Shown: positions 6,861 through 13,180 of the stretch, piece after piece
Position numbering within the stretch: the stretch's first letter is position 1
Layout: each line of letters opens with the position of its first letter
Translations under genes and position numbers: made by a program
The notes under the pieces: generated by a model
The model's input: only the letters and a program-made list of their open reading frames with translations
What the model was told of the DNA's origin: nothing
Database searches by the model: none
Assembly (NCBI GenBank): GCA_044378425.1
Contig: JBILXN010000049.1
Span: 1-13,180 of the forward strand
Length of the DNA stretch: 13,180 nt
From: UBA6136 sp044378425
GTDB lineage: Bacteria; Pseudomonadota; Gammaproteobacteria; Methylococcales; Methylococcaceae
Direction of reading: 5' to 3'

Positions 6861-7852
6861 GATACGTCGACCCTCAGGGTACTGGTGTCAGGCCGGTCAG
6901 GGAGTGCCCCGGTCTCCAGCAGGTCAAGCGTCATGCGCGCGACATTAACGCCAAGGCTGCGACTCAGGCCGGCGTAGGATGTGGTCAGGCGCGGATTGAT
7001 TTCCATCACCCGCAGTCCCGTCGGGGTTCGCAATAGATCAACGCCGGCATAGCCCCAGAGTTCGGGCACCGCTGACGCAACCGTATCGAGCAAATTGGCA
7101 TAGCGTTCGCGATCAGTGGCCGTGAGGTTGACCGCGCAGCCCCGCAGGGTATAGCGATCATCTGCCGAGATGATGTGCTGCCGATTGATGCTCAGTAGCA
7201 ACGCCTTGCCGTTGGCAAACAGGCCTGAGAGGCTTAGCGCTTCGCCTTCGTTAACCGCCTGCAGCACCCACTTGCCGTGGCGCTTGGTGTGAGCAAAGTC
7301 GTACCAGTCGGAGACGGTTCTGATAATGCGAATTCCCTCGCACCCCGCACCATCATCAGGTTTTACGACCACGGGTAACGTCGGCAGATTGTCGATGTTA
7401 TCGTCCGGCCATCTGCGGCTGGCTATGACCGGAATCCCATAAGCGGCCAGTCGTTCGGTCGTCGCGTATTTACTCGCGGTCAGGCTGACAGCGGCGGCTG
7501 GGCTGGTCAACAGGTGCTTGCCGGCAGTCTCAATCTGTCGGCAGAGGTGTTCGAGGGTACCGGAGGTTTCGGGGGCGATGGGCCAGACGGCATCGGCGAG
7601 CTGTAGTTCGGCGCTAAATCGAAGAGCGGTATCATCCTCTTGATTCAGCAGGACCCAGCGCACGTCACGGGCTCCCACGGGAGGGACTGGCAGTCGGGCA
7701 TCGCGTAGCACCGTCAATGTCAGGGTCGGAATCGCCGACAAGTCCGACAGTAAGGCAGCCAGCATTAATTCGCCCTCTGCTGCGAGTGAGGCCGGTAAGT
7801 CGCGGCCCAACAGGCCGCCACCGGTGATATATTCAAAGACCAGAATTTTCAT
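6854..7852 (-). CDS. ATP-grasp ligase, MfnD-like (possible tyramine/tyrosine glutamate ligase)
   Basis: A 332-residue ATP-grasp protein and the first gene of the methylofuran-type operon. The N-terminus MKILVFEYITGGG is characteristic of ATP-grasp proteins found in H4MPT clusters. The grasp domain shows VVVKPDDGAGCEGI (161-174, phosphate-binding lysine and flexible loop), GYAGVDLL (267-274) and VMEINPRLTTSYAGL (282-296, with Glu284 and Asn286 as likely magnesium ligands). Archaeal MfnD ligates glutamate to tyramine in methanofuran synthesis. Context beside mfnF-like and mfnE-like genes supports a similar amide-bond step, perhaps with tyrosine or an existing glutamate chain as acceptor. The start ATG at 7852 has no visible ribosome binding site, and the divergent HisA-like gene begins 11 bp away, so the promoter must lie inside that gene. 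I leave the symbol blank because ATP-grasp enzymes change substrate easily. Confidence 0.8.
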   Translation of the reverse strand: MKILVFEYITGGGLLGRDLPASLAAEGELMLAALLSDLSAIPTLTLTVLRDARLPVPPVGARDVRWVLLNQEDDTALRFSAELQLADAVWPIAPETSGTLEHLCRQIETAGKHLLTSPAAAVSLTASKYATTERLAAYGIPVIASRRWPDDNIDNLPTLPVVVKPDDGAGCEGIRIIRTVSDWYDFAHTKRHGKWVLQAVNEGEALSLSGLFANGKALLLSINRQHIISADDRYTLRGCAVNLTATDRERYANLLDTVASAVPELWGYAGVDLLRTPTGLRVMEINPRLTTSYAGLSRSLGVNVARMTLDLLETGALPDRPDTSTLRVDVSW

Positions 7853-7863
7853 AGTGACTGCTT

Positions 7864-8565
7864 GTGGACATTATCCCCGTTATCGACATCATGGCCGGTC
7901 AGGTGGTTCATGCTCGCCATGGCCGCAGGGAGAACTACCAGCCGCTGAAAAGCCCTTTGTGTCGTAATGCACAGCCGCAAAATGTGGTCGAGGATTTGCT
8001 CCAATTTTATCCCTTCCAGACCCTTTATATTGCCGATCTTGATGCGTTGATGGGTGGGGCTGCTCAGACAGCGCTGCTGGGTGAGCTTGCCGAGGCTTTT
8101 CCTTCGTTGCGTTTCTGGGTGGATAAGGGGTTGCCTGACGTCGGGATGTTGCCGGAATTCAAGGCGTACCCGTTCACACCCGTGATAGGAAGTGAGTCGC
8201 TGGATGATCGCTCTGTCGATTTGCTCGCGGACAGACGGCGGGACTGCATTCTGTCTCTGGATGACATGGGTGGAAAAGTGTTGGGCCCCACTTCCTTGCT
8301 CGAGCGGCCCGAGCTGTGGCCGGATCGGATCATACTCATGAACCTTTCCAGAGTGGGCTCCGAGGGTGGGCCCGATTTCGCGGGTATGCAGCGCATGCTG
8401 GCCGAGCACAGGGCAGGACACCAGTTTATCGCGGCGGGAGGCGTCAGAGACCTGTCGGACCTCGAGAGGCTTAAACTGATGGGGCTCTCTGCTGTGCTGC
8501 TGGCAACGGCCTTGCATGCCGGAGCGCTGGGCGCCGAAAAATTGCGGGCCCTGGCGGCTAACTGA
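7864..8565 (+). CDS. HisA/HisF-related TIM-barrel protein of the C1-cofactor cluster
   Basis: A 233-residue (beta/alpha)8 protein related to HisA and HisF. It begins PVIDIMAGQVVHARHG, the strand-1 motif with the catalytic-type Asp8, followed by YQPLKSPLC where true HisA has a different sequence. Other barrel motifs are LYIADLDALMG (55-64), VIGSESL (107-113), LSLDDMGGKV (130-139, Asp133) and AAGGVRDLSDL (190-200) with VLLATALHAG, the phosphate-binding end. It is not convincing as the histidine-pathway enzyme, since no his gene is nearby and the N-terminal loop resembles the 'hisA/hisF-related' proteins of methanogens and methylotrophs. Its reaction is unknown; a phosphate-bearing sugar or furan intermediate is plausible. 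It is the only + strand gene. The start is GTG at 7864, with no clear ribosome binding site, chosen because it puts PVIDI at the N-terminus as in the family. It converges on fae. Confidence 0.8.
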   Translation: MDIIPVIDIMAGQVVHARHGRRENYQPLKSPLCRNAQPQNVVEDLLQFYPFQTLYIADLDALMGGAAQTALLGELAEAFPSLRFWVDKGLPDVGMLPEFKAYPFTPVIGSESLDDRSVDLLADRRRDCILSLDDMGGKVLGPTSLLERPELWPDRIILMNLSRVGSEGGPDFAGMQRMLAEHRAGHQFIAAGGVRDLSDLERLKLMGLSAVLLATALHAGALGAEKLRALAAN

Positions 8566-8599
8566 TGTCATGAGCTGAGCCTGGCGATTTCTGCAGACC

Positions 8600-8637
8600 A
8601 AAAAAAACGCTGCTCCGTTTCCAGAGCAGCGTCTTTT
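8600..8637. terminator. Bidirectional rho-independent terminator between the HisA-like gene and fae
   Basis: A perfect 9-bp stem, ACGCTGCTC (8607-8615) and GAGCAGCGT (8624-8632), encloses an 8-base loop. On the minus strand it is followed by eight Ts (8607-8600), giving a strong terminator for fae, whose stop codon is 12 bases before. On the + strand it is followed by CTTTT, a weaker end for the HisA-like gene. It separates two convergent transcripts. Confidence 0.92.
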
Positions 8638-8649
8638 AGACGATGCGGC

Positions 8650-9162
8650 TTACTTGTGCGCAGCGAAGGGGTGTTCAACTTCACCCTTCTGCTTTACAAC
8701 GTCAGCAGCCTTCGGCTCGCCTGCAACAGCGCGCTTGATAGACAGCTTGGTCGCTTCGTAGTTGTAATCCTGGATCTTGGCGTCATCTTCAGCCAGCCAG
8801 TGAATGAATACGCCGACACAGATGAACAGGTCATCCGCTTCATCAGCGGGAATGGTGCCATCTTCAACGCAATCAGCAACAGCCATTGCAACACCGCGCT
8901 GTGCCGGTCCAAACATCTGAGTGGCCTGTTTGCCATTCTTGATGGTGACCTTGTTGAACATAACGGTAGCAGGCTTGCACAGCAGGTTGGGAGCAACCAC
9001 TGCCAGCAGACTGGTGAAGCCATCCTTGTTGTTGGTGACGCAGTTGGCGAAAGCGGTTTCTGCCGCGCTGCCACGTGGCCCCATGATTAAGTCAACGTGA
9101 GCGATTTCGTTGCCACCGCCACACAGTGCTTCACCGACCAACAGCTTGTTGATTTTTCCCAT
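8650..9162 (-). CDS. fae: Formaldehyde-activating enzyme Fae
   Basis: A 170-residue protein with the whole Fae signature: GEALCGGGNEIAHVDLIMGPRG (the His at 22 is the conserved catalytic-type residue), TNNKDGFTSLLAVVAPNL, VMFNKVTIKNGKQATQMFGPAQ, DGTIPADEADDLFICVGVFIHW and a C-terminal HPFAAHK. It catalyses condensation of formaldehyde with dephospho-tetrahydromethanopterin to methylene-H4MPT in the cytoplasm, the entry point of the H4MPT pathway and a main formaldehyde detoxification step. I chose ATG at 9162 because GAGGAG lies 8 bases upstream and MGKINKLLVGEAL is the normal N-terminus. The frame is also open in phase to an ATG at 9219. The gene follows the CitG-like gene after 145 bp and ends at a strong terminator, so it may be transcribed alone at high level. 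All key regions are present and the length is typical. Confidence 0.96.
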   Translation of the reverse strand: MGKINKLLVGEALCGGGNEIAHVDLIMGPRGSAAETAFANCVTNNKDGFTSLLAVVAPNLLCKPATVMFNKVTIKNGKQATQMFGPAQRGVAMAVADCVEDGTIPADEADDLFICVGVFIHWLAEDDAKIQDYNYEATKLSIKRAVAGEPKAADVVKQKGEVEHPFAAHK

Positions 9163-9219
9163 TGCTAACTCCTCAGTTTCATTGTTAAAGAAAGAAAAAA
9201 ACTTCTCAAGAATCGACAT
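9163..9219 (-). other. In-frame leader open frame before fae
   Basis: Nineteen codons in phase with fae run from ATG at 9219 (MSILEKFFSFFNNETEELA) to the chosen fae start with no stop between. GGGGAG stands about 10 bases before this ATG, so ribosomes might begin here. The sequence is Phe-rich and unlike any Fae N-terminus I know. It may be 5' leader only, or give an N-terminally extended minor form. Confidence 0.35.
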
Positions 9220-9239
9220 TATGGATGTCTCCCCGAAAG

Positions 9240-9256
9240 GACGTTGCGCGAACGTC
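9240..9256. promoter_or_regulatory. Palindrome in the fae upstream region
   Basis: On the + strand GACGTT and AACGTC form a perfect 6-bp inverted repeat around GCGCG. It lies 78 bases before the fae start, in the only sizeable non-coding gap of the mch-fae block. Size and spacing suit an operator for a dimeric regulator or a leader hairpin. I could not find a convincing -35/-10 pair next to it. Confidence 0.35.
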
Positions 9257-9307
9257 TTATTGTTATGGCCTTGACTGTTGCTTTAAGCCGGAACTCTTGC
9301 AGAGCGG

Positions 9308-10168
9308 TCAGCCTTGTTTCAAAGCCAAGGCAAGCAGGCATGCCACCGTCAGGTCGGCTGTCGTGCCTGGGTTAATCCCGCGAGATTTAAACTCAGTGTC
9401 CGCATCCCACAGGAGCCTCAGGCAGCTCAGTGGCCTATCTGTACCGGAGATAGCCTCTTCAATCCTGGTCATCCTACCAGTTACGTCCCCAGACCACTTG
9501 CTGCCGAATTTGCGTTCGACATGACTGTCTGGAAATCGCCTAAGCAGGCCTACAAATACCGCCACCGTCGCCCATTCCTCATCGTCCCACTGGGACAACT
9601 TCGAATGATACATCGGAATTGCGCAATGGAAAATATCATGGAAGGAAGCAGTGTATTGCCGGGCAACGCTGTCGCGGTCTGCGGCCAGTCGCATTGCCTC
9701 TAGCAAAGTCACCCCCGGCGCAGCGTGAACATCTTGCTCAGGCGCCTTGCCCAGCCCGCCAGGATGGGCGAGGCGAATGGCCTGATAAACCCATTCGGCA
9801 TCCGCCAGAGTAGTAGTCTGTAGTATCCGCGTTACAGCTTGATGTAATGATTCCCCCGGTTGCTGGTGTTGGAAGGCCAGGATCAGCGGGGCGGCCAGCA
9901 GCACGATCCCCAGATTGGTATTGCAACCCACTGCGTCGAAGGTAGCGGCAATGGCGTTGAATATCCGCTCACCCAGCGGAATGTCAGGATTGCAGAGGTG
10001 CGGCGCACTCACCTCGGCGCTCAATTCAAAGTCGGCGACGGTCATATCATGACCTTCCGAATAGATGCTCACGTTTCCAGGCTTGAACGCCCGCAACTCC
10101 AGATTACAGGCCCGGAGATACGCCGAGCGCGCTATCACCATGCGGGTATGGAGGTCGGATGTGCTCAC
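9308..10168 (-). CDS. CitG-like (triphosphoribosyl-dephospho-CoA synthase family) protein of the H4MPT cluster
   Basis: A 286-residue protein of the CitG/MdcB family, whose known members make the triphosphoribosyl-dephospho-CoA prosthetic group precursor from ATP and dephospho-CoA. Family motifs are LRAFKPGNVSIYSEGHDM (25-42), CNTNLGIVLLAAPL (82-95), AHPGGLGKAP (134-143) and INPGTTADLTVACLLA (265-280). No citrate lyase or malonate decarboxylase genes are present, so the classical role is unlikely. Homologues sit in H4MPT gene clusters of methylotrophs, and a role in building the ribosyl-phosphate part or another piece of dephospho-H4MPT or methylofuran is a reasonable inference. The start is GTG at 10168, overlapping the preceding stop by 4 bp (GTGA); an internal ATG lies 9 codons on. 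Translation is probably coupled. The protein is soluble, with no signal or membrane segments. Family assignment is confident; the reaction is unknown. Confidence 0.85.
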   Translation of the reverse strand: MSTSDLHTRMVIARSAYLRACNLELRAFKPGNVSIYSEGHDMTVADFELSAEVSAPHLCNPDIPLGERIFNAIAATFDAVGCNTNLGIVLLAAPLILAFQHQQPGESLHQAVTRILQTTTLADAEWVYQAIRLAHPGGLGKAPEQDVHAAPGVTLLEAMRLAADRDSVARQYTASFHDIFHCAIPMYHSKLSQWDDEEWATVAVFVGLLRRFPDSHVERKFGSKWSGDVTGRMTRIEEAISGTDRPLSCLRLLWDADTEFKSRGINPGTTADLTVACLLALALKQG

Positions 10169-11079
10169 GAGCTCAGTGCGGCGCGAACAGCAGAAGGGCG
10201 GCAGAGGGGCAGGAAGTCATCAACCAGCCGGTCGGCCAGCGACAGATCCGTAACAGCCTGCAAGCCCTTCCAGGCGGGGATGCTGTTCACTTCCAGAACG
10301 CTGTAGCGGCCTTGTGCGTCGGCGATGATGTCGACGCCAGCGTAATTCATCTCCAGCACTCTCACGGCATCCTCTGCCAGTCGGCAGAGCCTCACGTCAT
10401 CGAGTCGCACTGGCTCACAGCGTGCACCTTGGTGAACATTGTTCAACCAGGTAATGCCGCAGCGGCGCATCGCAGCGACAGTTTGACCTGCAATGACGAA
10501 CACACGAAAGTCGTGGTTGCGGTCGCCGGAGTCGACAAACCGTTGCAGGTAGAAGAGGCCGTTGTCGGCTGAAAGCCCGGCCAGATCATCCCTGTCGTCG
10601 TACCGCCGTAAACCTGCACCCTGGGAACCGAACAGCGGCTTTGACACCAGCTTATGTCCTCGGTCGATCTCGTTCTGCGCCAGCGCATGGGCAGCGGCCG
10701 GGTCGCTTAGCACCCAGGTGGGGGGTGTGGCAATTCCCGCCCGGTGCAGCAGAAAGCTGGTCATGGCCTTGTCTACTGTGCGCTCAATGGCCTGACCGTC
10801 GTTGTAAACCGGTATGCCCAGTAGTTTCAGAGCGTGCAGGATATCCAGATAGAAGATCACCTGTTCAAGGCTGCCGCCCGGTACCCCCCGAACAAACACG
10901 CCATCGGGCAGGTCATCCTCGAAGCCTGGCAGCTGCACTAGCGACCCTTCGGCGTCAATGTTGATGCCGCAGGTCGTCAGGCTGAGACAGCGGGCGCTGT
11001 AACCACGGGCGGCCAGCGATTCCCCCAGCCGTCTGCCATGCCAGCCGGGATCGTCGGTAAAAATGGCAATCCGGCCCAT
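10165..11079 (-). CDS. RimK-like ATP-grasp ligase, probable cofactor glutamate ligase
   Basis: A 304-residue RimK-type ATP-grasp protein. It shows an N-terminal pre-grasp domain (MGRIAIFTDDPGWHG...), the phosphate-binding loop LVSKPLFGSQGAGL (144-157), DFRVFVIAG (190-198), and the metal-binding VLEVNSIPAWKGLQ (261-274, with Glu263 and Asn265). Relatives include RimK and the archaeal glutamate ligases MptN and CofF, which add L-glutamate to cofactors with ATP use. It begins at ATG 11079, sharing one base with the mch stop (TGATG), and its stop overlaps the CitG-like gene, so all three are translationally coupled. The likely job is adding one or more glutamates to dephospho-H4MPT or methylofuran; which one cannot be told from sequence. 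It differs clearly in its motifs from the two other ATP-grasp proteins in the window. Confidence 0.82.
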   Translation of the reverse strand: MGRIAIFTDDPGWHGRRLGESLAARGYSARCLSLTTCGINIDAEGSLVQLPGFEDDLPDGVFVRGVPGGSLEQVIFYLDILHALKLLGIPVYNDGQAIERTVDKAMTSFLLHRAGIATPPTWVLSDPAAAHALAQNEIDRGHKLVSKPLFGSQGAGLRRYDDRDDLAGLSADNGLFYLQRFVDSGDRNHDFRVFVIAGQTVAAMRRCGITWLNNVHQGARCEPVRLDDVRLCRLAEDAVRVLEMNYAGVDIIADAQGRYSVLEVNSIPAWKGLQAVTDLSLADRLVDDFLPLCRPSAVRAALSS

Positions 11080-12074
11080 CAGTCGTCGAAGGAACGATCC
11101 AGCAAGGCTTCGTCCAGCGCGCCGGCGTGGAAGCTATGGCCTGATTCCACGGCGGTGACAATGACTTTTGCCGGGCTGAACAGCATGGCATCGACCTTGA
11201 AAAAGTCATAACCATAATCCTTGAAGACTTCGGCGAAGGGTTTTCCGTAATCACGCGAGGTCGAGCTGGGCAGTTCAGCCGCCAGTGCTTTTGCCGCCTC
11301 GTTGCTGCCCTTGACGAACAGATGGACGGTACCGCCGAACAGGATGGCGTCGTTGGTGCGACCCATGGCCTTCACGAAGTTGGGGTGTGGAGGCGGAACC
11401 GGTGCCGAGGCCATGCCGTCGATAATGTTACCGAGCGGGAAATGCAGGGAATGTGCTTTGTGCAGCGCCACTTCCAATACCCGGCTAACAACCTGCATGC
11501 CACCGGCAAGACTGGAGGTGGGGGTGAGAATGACATGTACGCTGTCGGTCTCAACCTTGCAGGCACGGGCGATTTTGTCGATTACCTCGACAGGCGGCAC
11601 CTTGTCCACTTCCATGACGATGACCGTCTCACCGCAAACATCCCGATAACCGAGTTCTTCGTACAGGTCTTCAACCGGTTTCTCAACGCCATCCTTGATT
11701 TTGGTGGCCATGGCGCGGGCGGGACCCGAGCCCAGCGCAAAGAAGGCTGTCTTGCCTTCGCCATGAGATAGGCTCCAGCCCGCGTACTGACTGCCCAAAC
11801 AGGAAAATACCGGGTTGGTGCTATGAACATTCACCATGGTCGGCCAGCGGCGGAAGGGGGAATTCTGGGTCAGGGTGACGTTACCGAGACCGCCCATGCA
11901 GACCTCGGCAATCAGCCGCCCCGCTTCCAGGCCACCTACCGCCTGAATGCCGGCATCAATGACCGTGCAGTGATTGGGGAGTCGGTCGATCTTGAGCCGC
12001 AGCCGGTCGGCATGGGCAATCATGTACTTGACAATGGGGAGGGCGTGAGCGTTAACGCTGACGTGCGATTGCAT
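11079..12074 (-). CDS. mch: Methenyl-tetrahydromethanopterin cyclohydrolase Mch
   Basis: A 331-residue protein matching Mch across its length: SVNAHALPIVKYMI, TVIDAGIQAVGGLEAGRLIAEVCMGGLG, STNPVFSCLGSQYAGWSLS, ALGSGPARAMA, LTPTSSLAGGMQVVSRVLEVALHK, MASAPVPPPHPNFVKAMGRTNDAILFGG. It hydrolyses methenyl-H4MPT to formyl-H4MPT in the cytoplasm, the step between methylene-H4MPT dehydrogenase and the formyltransferase/hydrolase complex. The start ATG at 12074 has GGAG nine bases upstream and lies 38 bp after the stop of the preceding ATP-grasp gene. The stop shares one base with the following ATP-grasp start. Together with fae it marks the region as part of the H4MPT formaldehyde oxidation locus. 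mtdB and the fhc genes are not in the window. Length and motifs are typical. Confidence 0.97.
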   Translation of the reverse strand: MQSHVSVNAHALPIVKYMIAHADRLRLKIDRLPNHCTVIDAGIQAVGGLEAGRLIAEVCMGGLGNVTLTQNSPFRRWPTMVNVHSTNPVFSCLGSQYAGWSLSHGEGKTAFFALGSGPARAMATKIKDGVEKPVEDLYEELGYRDVCGETVIVMEVDKVPPVEVIDKIARACKVETDSVHVILTPTSSLAGGMQVVSRVLEVALHKAHSLHFPLGNIIDGMASAPVPPPHPNFVKAMGRTNDAILFGGTVHLFVKGSNEAAKALAAELPSSTSRDYGKPFAEVFKDYGYDFFKVDAMLFSPAKVIVTAVESGHSFHAGALDEALLDRSFDD

Positions 12075-12112
12075 GGATTAAATCTCCGGGCGAGTTACTG
12101 AGAAGAGTAGGG

Positions 12113-13180
12113 TTAATTCGGATTATGGCCGCCTGCAGCCGCACCAAGGCGCTGGATCAGTTCGTTGCTGCGATGCTGAATCAGTTGCTCAACCGAAGCG
12201 GGCGAAGCGGCCTCGGCCTCAACCGTGCAGAGCACATCAGTGCGCTGGATAACGCTGCCGGATATGGGTCGATCAGCGCACCAGTCGGGCCAGGCAAATG
12301 CGTCGGGAATTTCGATATCATCCGGGGCAAAAATGACCCGGAAACCGCGCACCGGATGTTGTTTTGGTCCGGATCCCACCAGCTGACCTTGGCATGCCCG
12401 GATGTGGGCAGCCAGCAAACCGTCCGGATAATCGGCATCGTACAGAGCCATGGTCGCGCTAGGCCGGCAATTTAACTCGAGGATGCGACATGTTTCGTCA
12501 TCCAGCATGAAATCAAGGCTATTCAATCCTTTAAGCATCAAATGCGGAACAAGACGAGTCACATAGACCCGGAGTTGCTCGCGCTGGGCTGACGACAGAG
12601 GCGCCCGGTTGATCCCACCACAAAATAGAAAGGGTCGCTCAGACCGGGCTGCGGTCCATTGGGTATTGAAGCCAACGATTTGGGCTGAACGGCCATCAGC
12701 TAAAAAAAGCACGGATAGTGGTTGACCCGTGAGCCGTCGCTGATAGTACTCATCCGCCTCTGCAGGAGCATGGGCGCAGAAGCGTACACGCTTGCCCCCC
12801 TCGCTGCAACCCGCCTTGATCAGCCAGTTTTGCGGGTCTGCCGGCCACTGCTGGCAACGTTCCGGATAGGGAATACCGAGTTGGTCAAGTGTAAAAAAAA
12901 ACGCTTCGGGCGACCGGCAGAGCCTGAGTGTGGCCGGCTGATTGCCCAGTAGCTTACGACCCTGGGCCAGCCGATCCAGAAGATCCGGCTGGGTATCCAG
13001 GCCGCTGCCATAGATCAAGGGATAATGCGCCGCCGGAGCAAGTCGGTTTGCGGCAGCCAGTAGCGCTTCGCCGTCGAAACCATAGCCCAGACCGGCTATC
13101 ACCGCAGTCGCTTGGGCGGATATTCGGGTATCGGCATCGGCATACAAATCCAGCGCCACCGCTCGCGCGCCCATGCGCAC
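12113..13180 (-). CDS. ATP-grasp domain protein upstream of mch, N-terminus cut by window edge
   Basis: At least 355 residues, open to the right edge, so the N-terminus is outside. The visible part starts with a Rossmann-like pre-ATP-grasp segment (ARAVALDLYADADTR). It then has an abbreviated phosphate-binding loop WLIKAGCSEGGKRVRF (119-134 of the visible part), FLFCGGINRAPL, and LKGLNSLDFMLDD...ILELNCRPSATMALYD, where the Glu and Asn of ELNCRP are the likely metal ligands. The C-terminal third (KQHPVRGFRVIFAPDDIEIPD) resembles the biotin-carboxylase-like C-terminal fold. It is found next to mch and is most probably a carboxylate-amine ligase acting in H4MPT or methylofuran synthesis; the substrate is unknown. 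A nine-base T run on the coding strand (12901-12893) encodes three Phe codons and could be slippage-prone. It is distinct from the two other ATP-grasp genes. Confidence 0.75.
   Translation of the reverse strand: MRMGARAVALDLYADADTRISAQATAVIAGLGYGFDGEALLAAANRLAPAAHYPLIYGSGLDTQPDLLDRLAQGRKLLGNQPATLRLCRSPEAFFFTLDQLGIPYPERCQQWPADPQNWLIKAGCSEGGKRVRFCAHAPAEADEYYQRRLTGQPLSVLFLADGRSAQIVGFNTQWTAARSERPFLFCGGINRAPLSSAQREQLRVYVTRLVPHLMLKGLNSLDFMLDDETCRILELNCRPSATMALYDADYPDGLLAAHIRACQGQLVGSGPKQHPVRGFRVIFAPDDIEIPDAFAWPDWCADRPISGSVIQRTDVLCTVEAEAASPASVEQLIQHRSNELIQRLGAAAGGHNPN

Noticed and set aside
7864..8565. Calling the TIM-barrel gene hisA
   Set aside because: No other histidine genes are near, and the N-terminal loop differs from true HisA and resembles the HisA-related proteins of methanogens and methylotrophs.
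7849..8601. A 250-codon minus-strand open frame opposite the HisA-like gene
   Set aside because: It is the antisense shadow of a clear TIM-barrel gene, with Gln/His/Arg-rich low-credibility sequence and no family motif.

Overview
The window looks like chromosomal DNA from a methylotrophic proteobacterium, most probably a gammaproteobacterial methanotroph or a close relative. The basis is the co-occurrence of formaldehyde-activating enzyme (Fae) and methenyl-tetrahydromethanopterin cyclohydrolase (Mch), the 'archaeal-like' tetrahydromethanopterin (H4MPT) C1 genes of methylotrophic bacteria, with Gram-negative envelope and housekeeping genes (DsbB, PhoR, an OmpA-type outer membrane protein, MoaD/MoaE). 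The taxonomic placement is inference from gene content. The DNA is GC-rich by eye and densely coding, and I see no mobile elements, CRISPR arrays, tRNAs or rRNAs.

Layout, reading the minus strand from the right edge. Block 1 (13180 to 8650) holds an ATP-grasp protein cut by the window edge, mch, a RimK-like ATP-grasp protein, a CitG-like (triphosphoribosyl-dephospho-CoA synthase family) protein and fae. The mch, ATP-grasp and citG-like genes are joined by 1- and 4-bp overlaps. fae follows after a 145-bp gap with its own strong ribosome binding site and ends at a strong bidirectional terminator (8600-8637). A single + strand gene (7864-8565) encodes a HisA/HisF-related TIM-barrel protein. It converges on fae, and its start codon lies only 11 bp from the divergent gene to its left.

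Block 2 (7852 to 3080) is a tight minus-strand operon: MfnD-like ATP-grasp ligase, mfnF-like ASKHA-fold protein, pabB, mfnE-like amino acid kinase, moaD, moaE. Most junctions overlap. The mfn-like genes point to methylofuran (bacterial methanofuran) synthesis, and pabB can supply p-aminobenzoate for the pterin cofactor. Fae and Mch use that pterin: Fae condenses formaldehyde with dephospho-H4MPT, and Mch converts methenyl- to formyl-H4MPT, whose formyl group passes to methylofuran. The window therefore joins cofactor users with probable cofactor makers. MoaD/MoaE form molybdopterin synthase, and their place at the operon tail may link molybdenum cofactor supply to C1 oxidation, for example formate dehydrogenase.

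Block 3 (2855 to 1) is general envelope biology: dsbB, the sensor kinase phoR (without phoB beside it), and the N-terminal part of an OmpA-like beta-barrel protein cut by the left edge. The last gene has a putative promoter overlapped by an inverted repeat.

The least understood content is the set of three different ATP-grasp proteins plus the CitG-like and HisA-like proteins inside a C1-cofactor locus. These are candidates for unassigned steps of bacterial methylofuran and dephospho-H4MPT biosynthesis.
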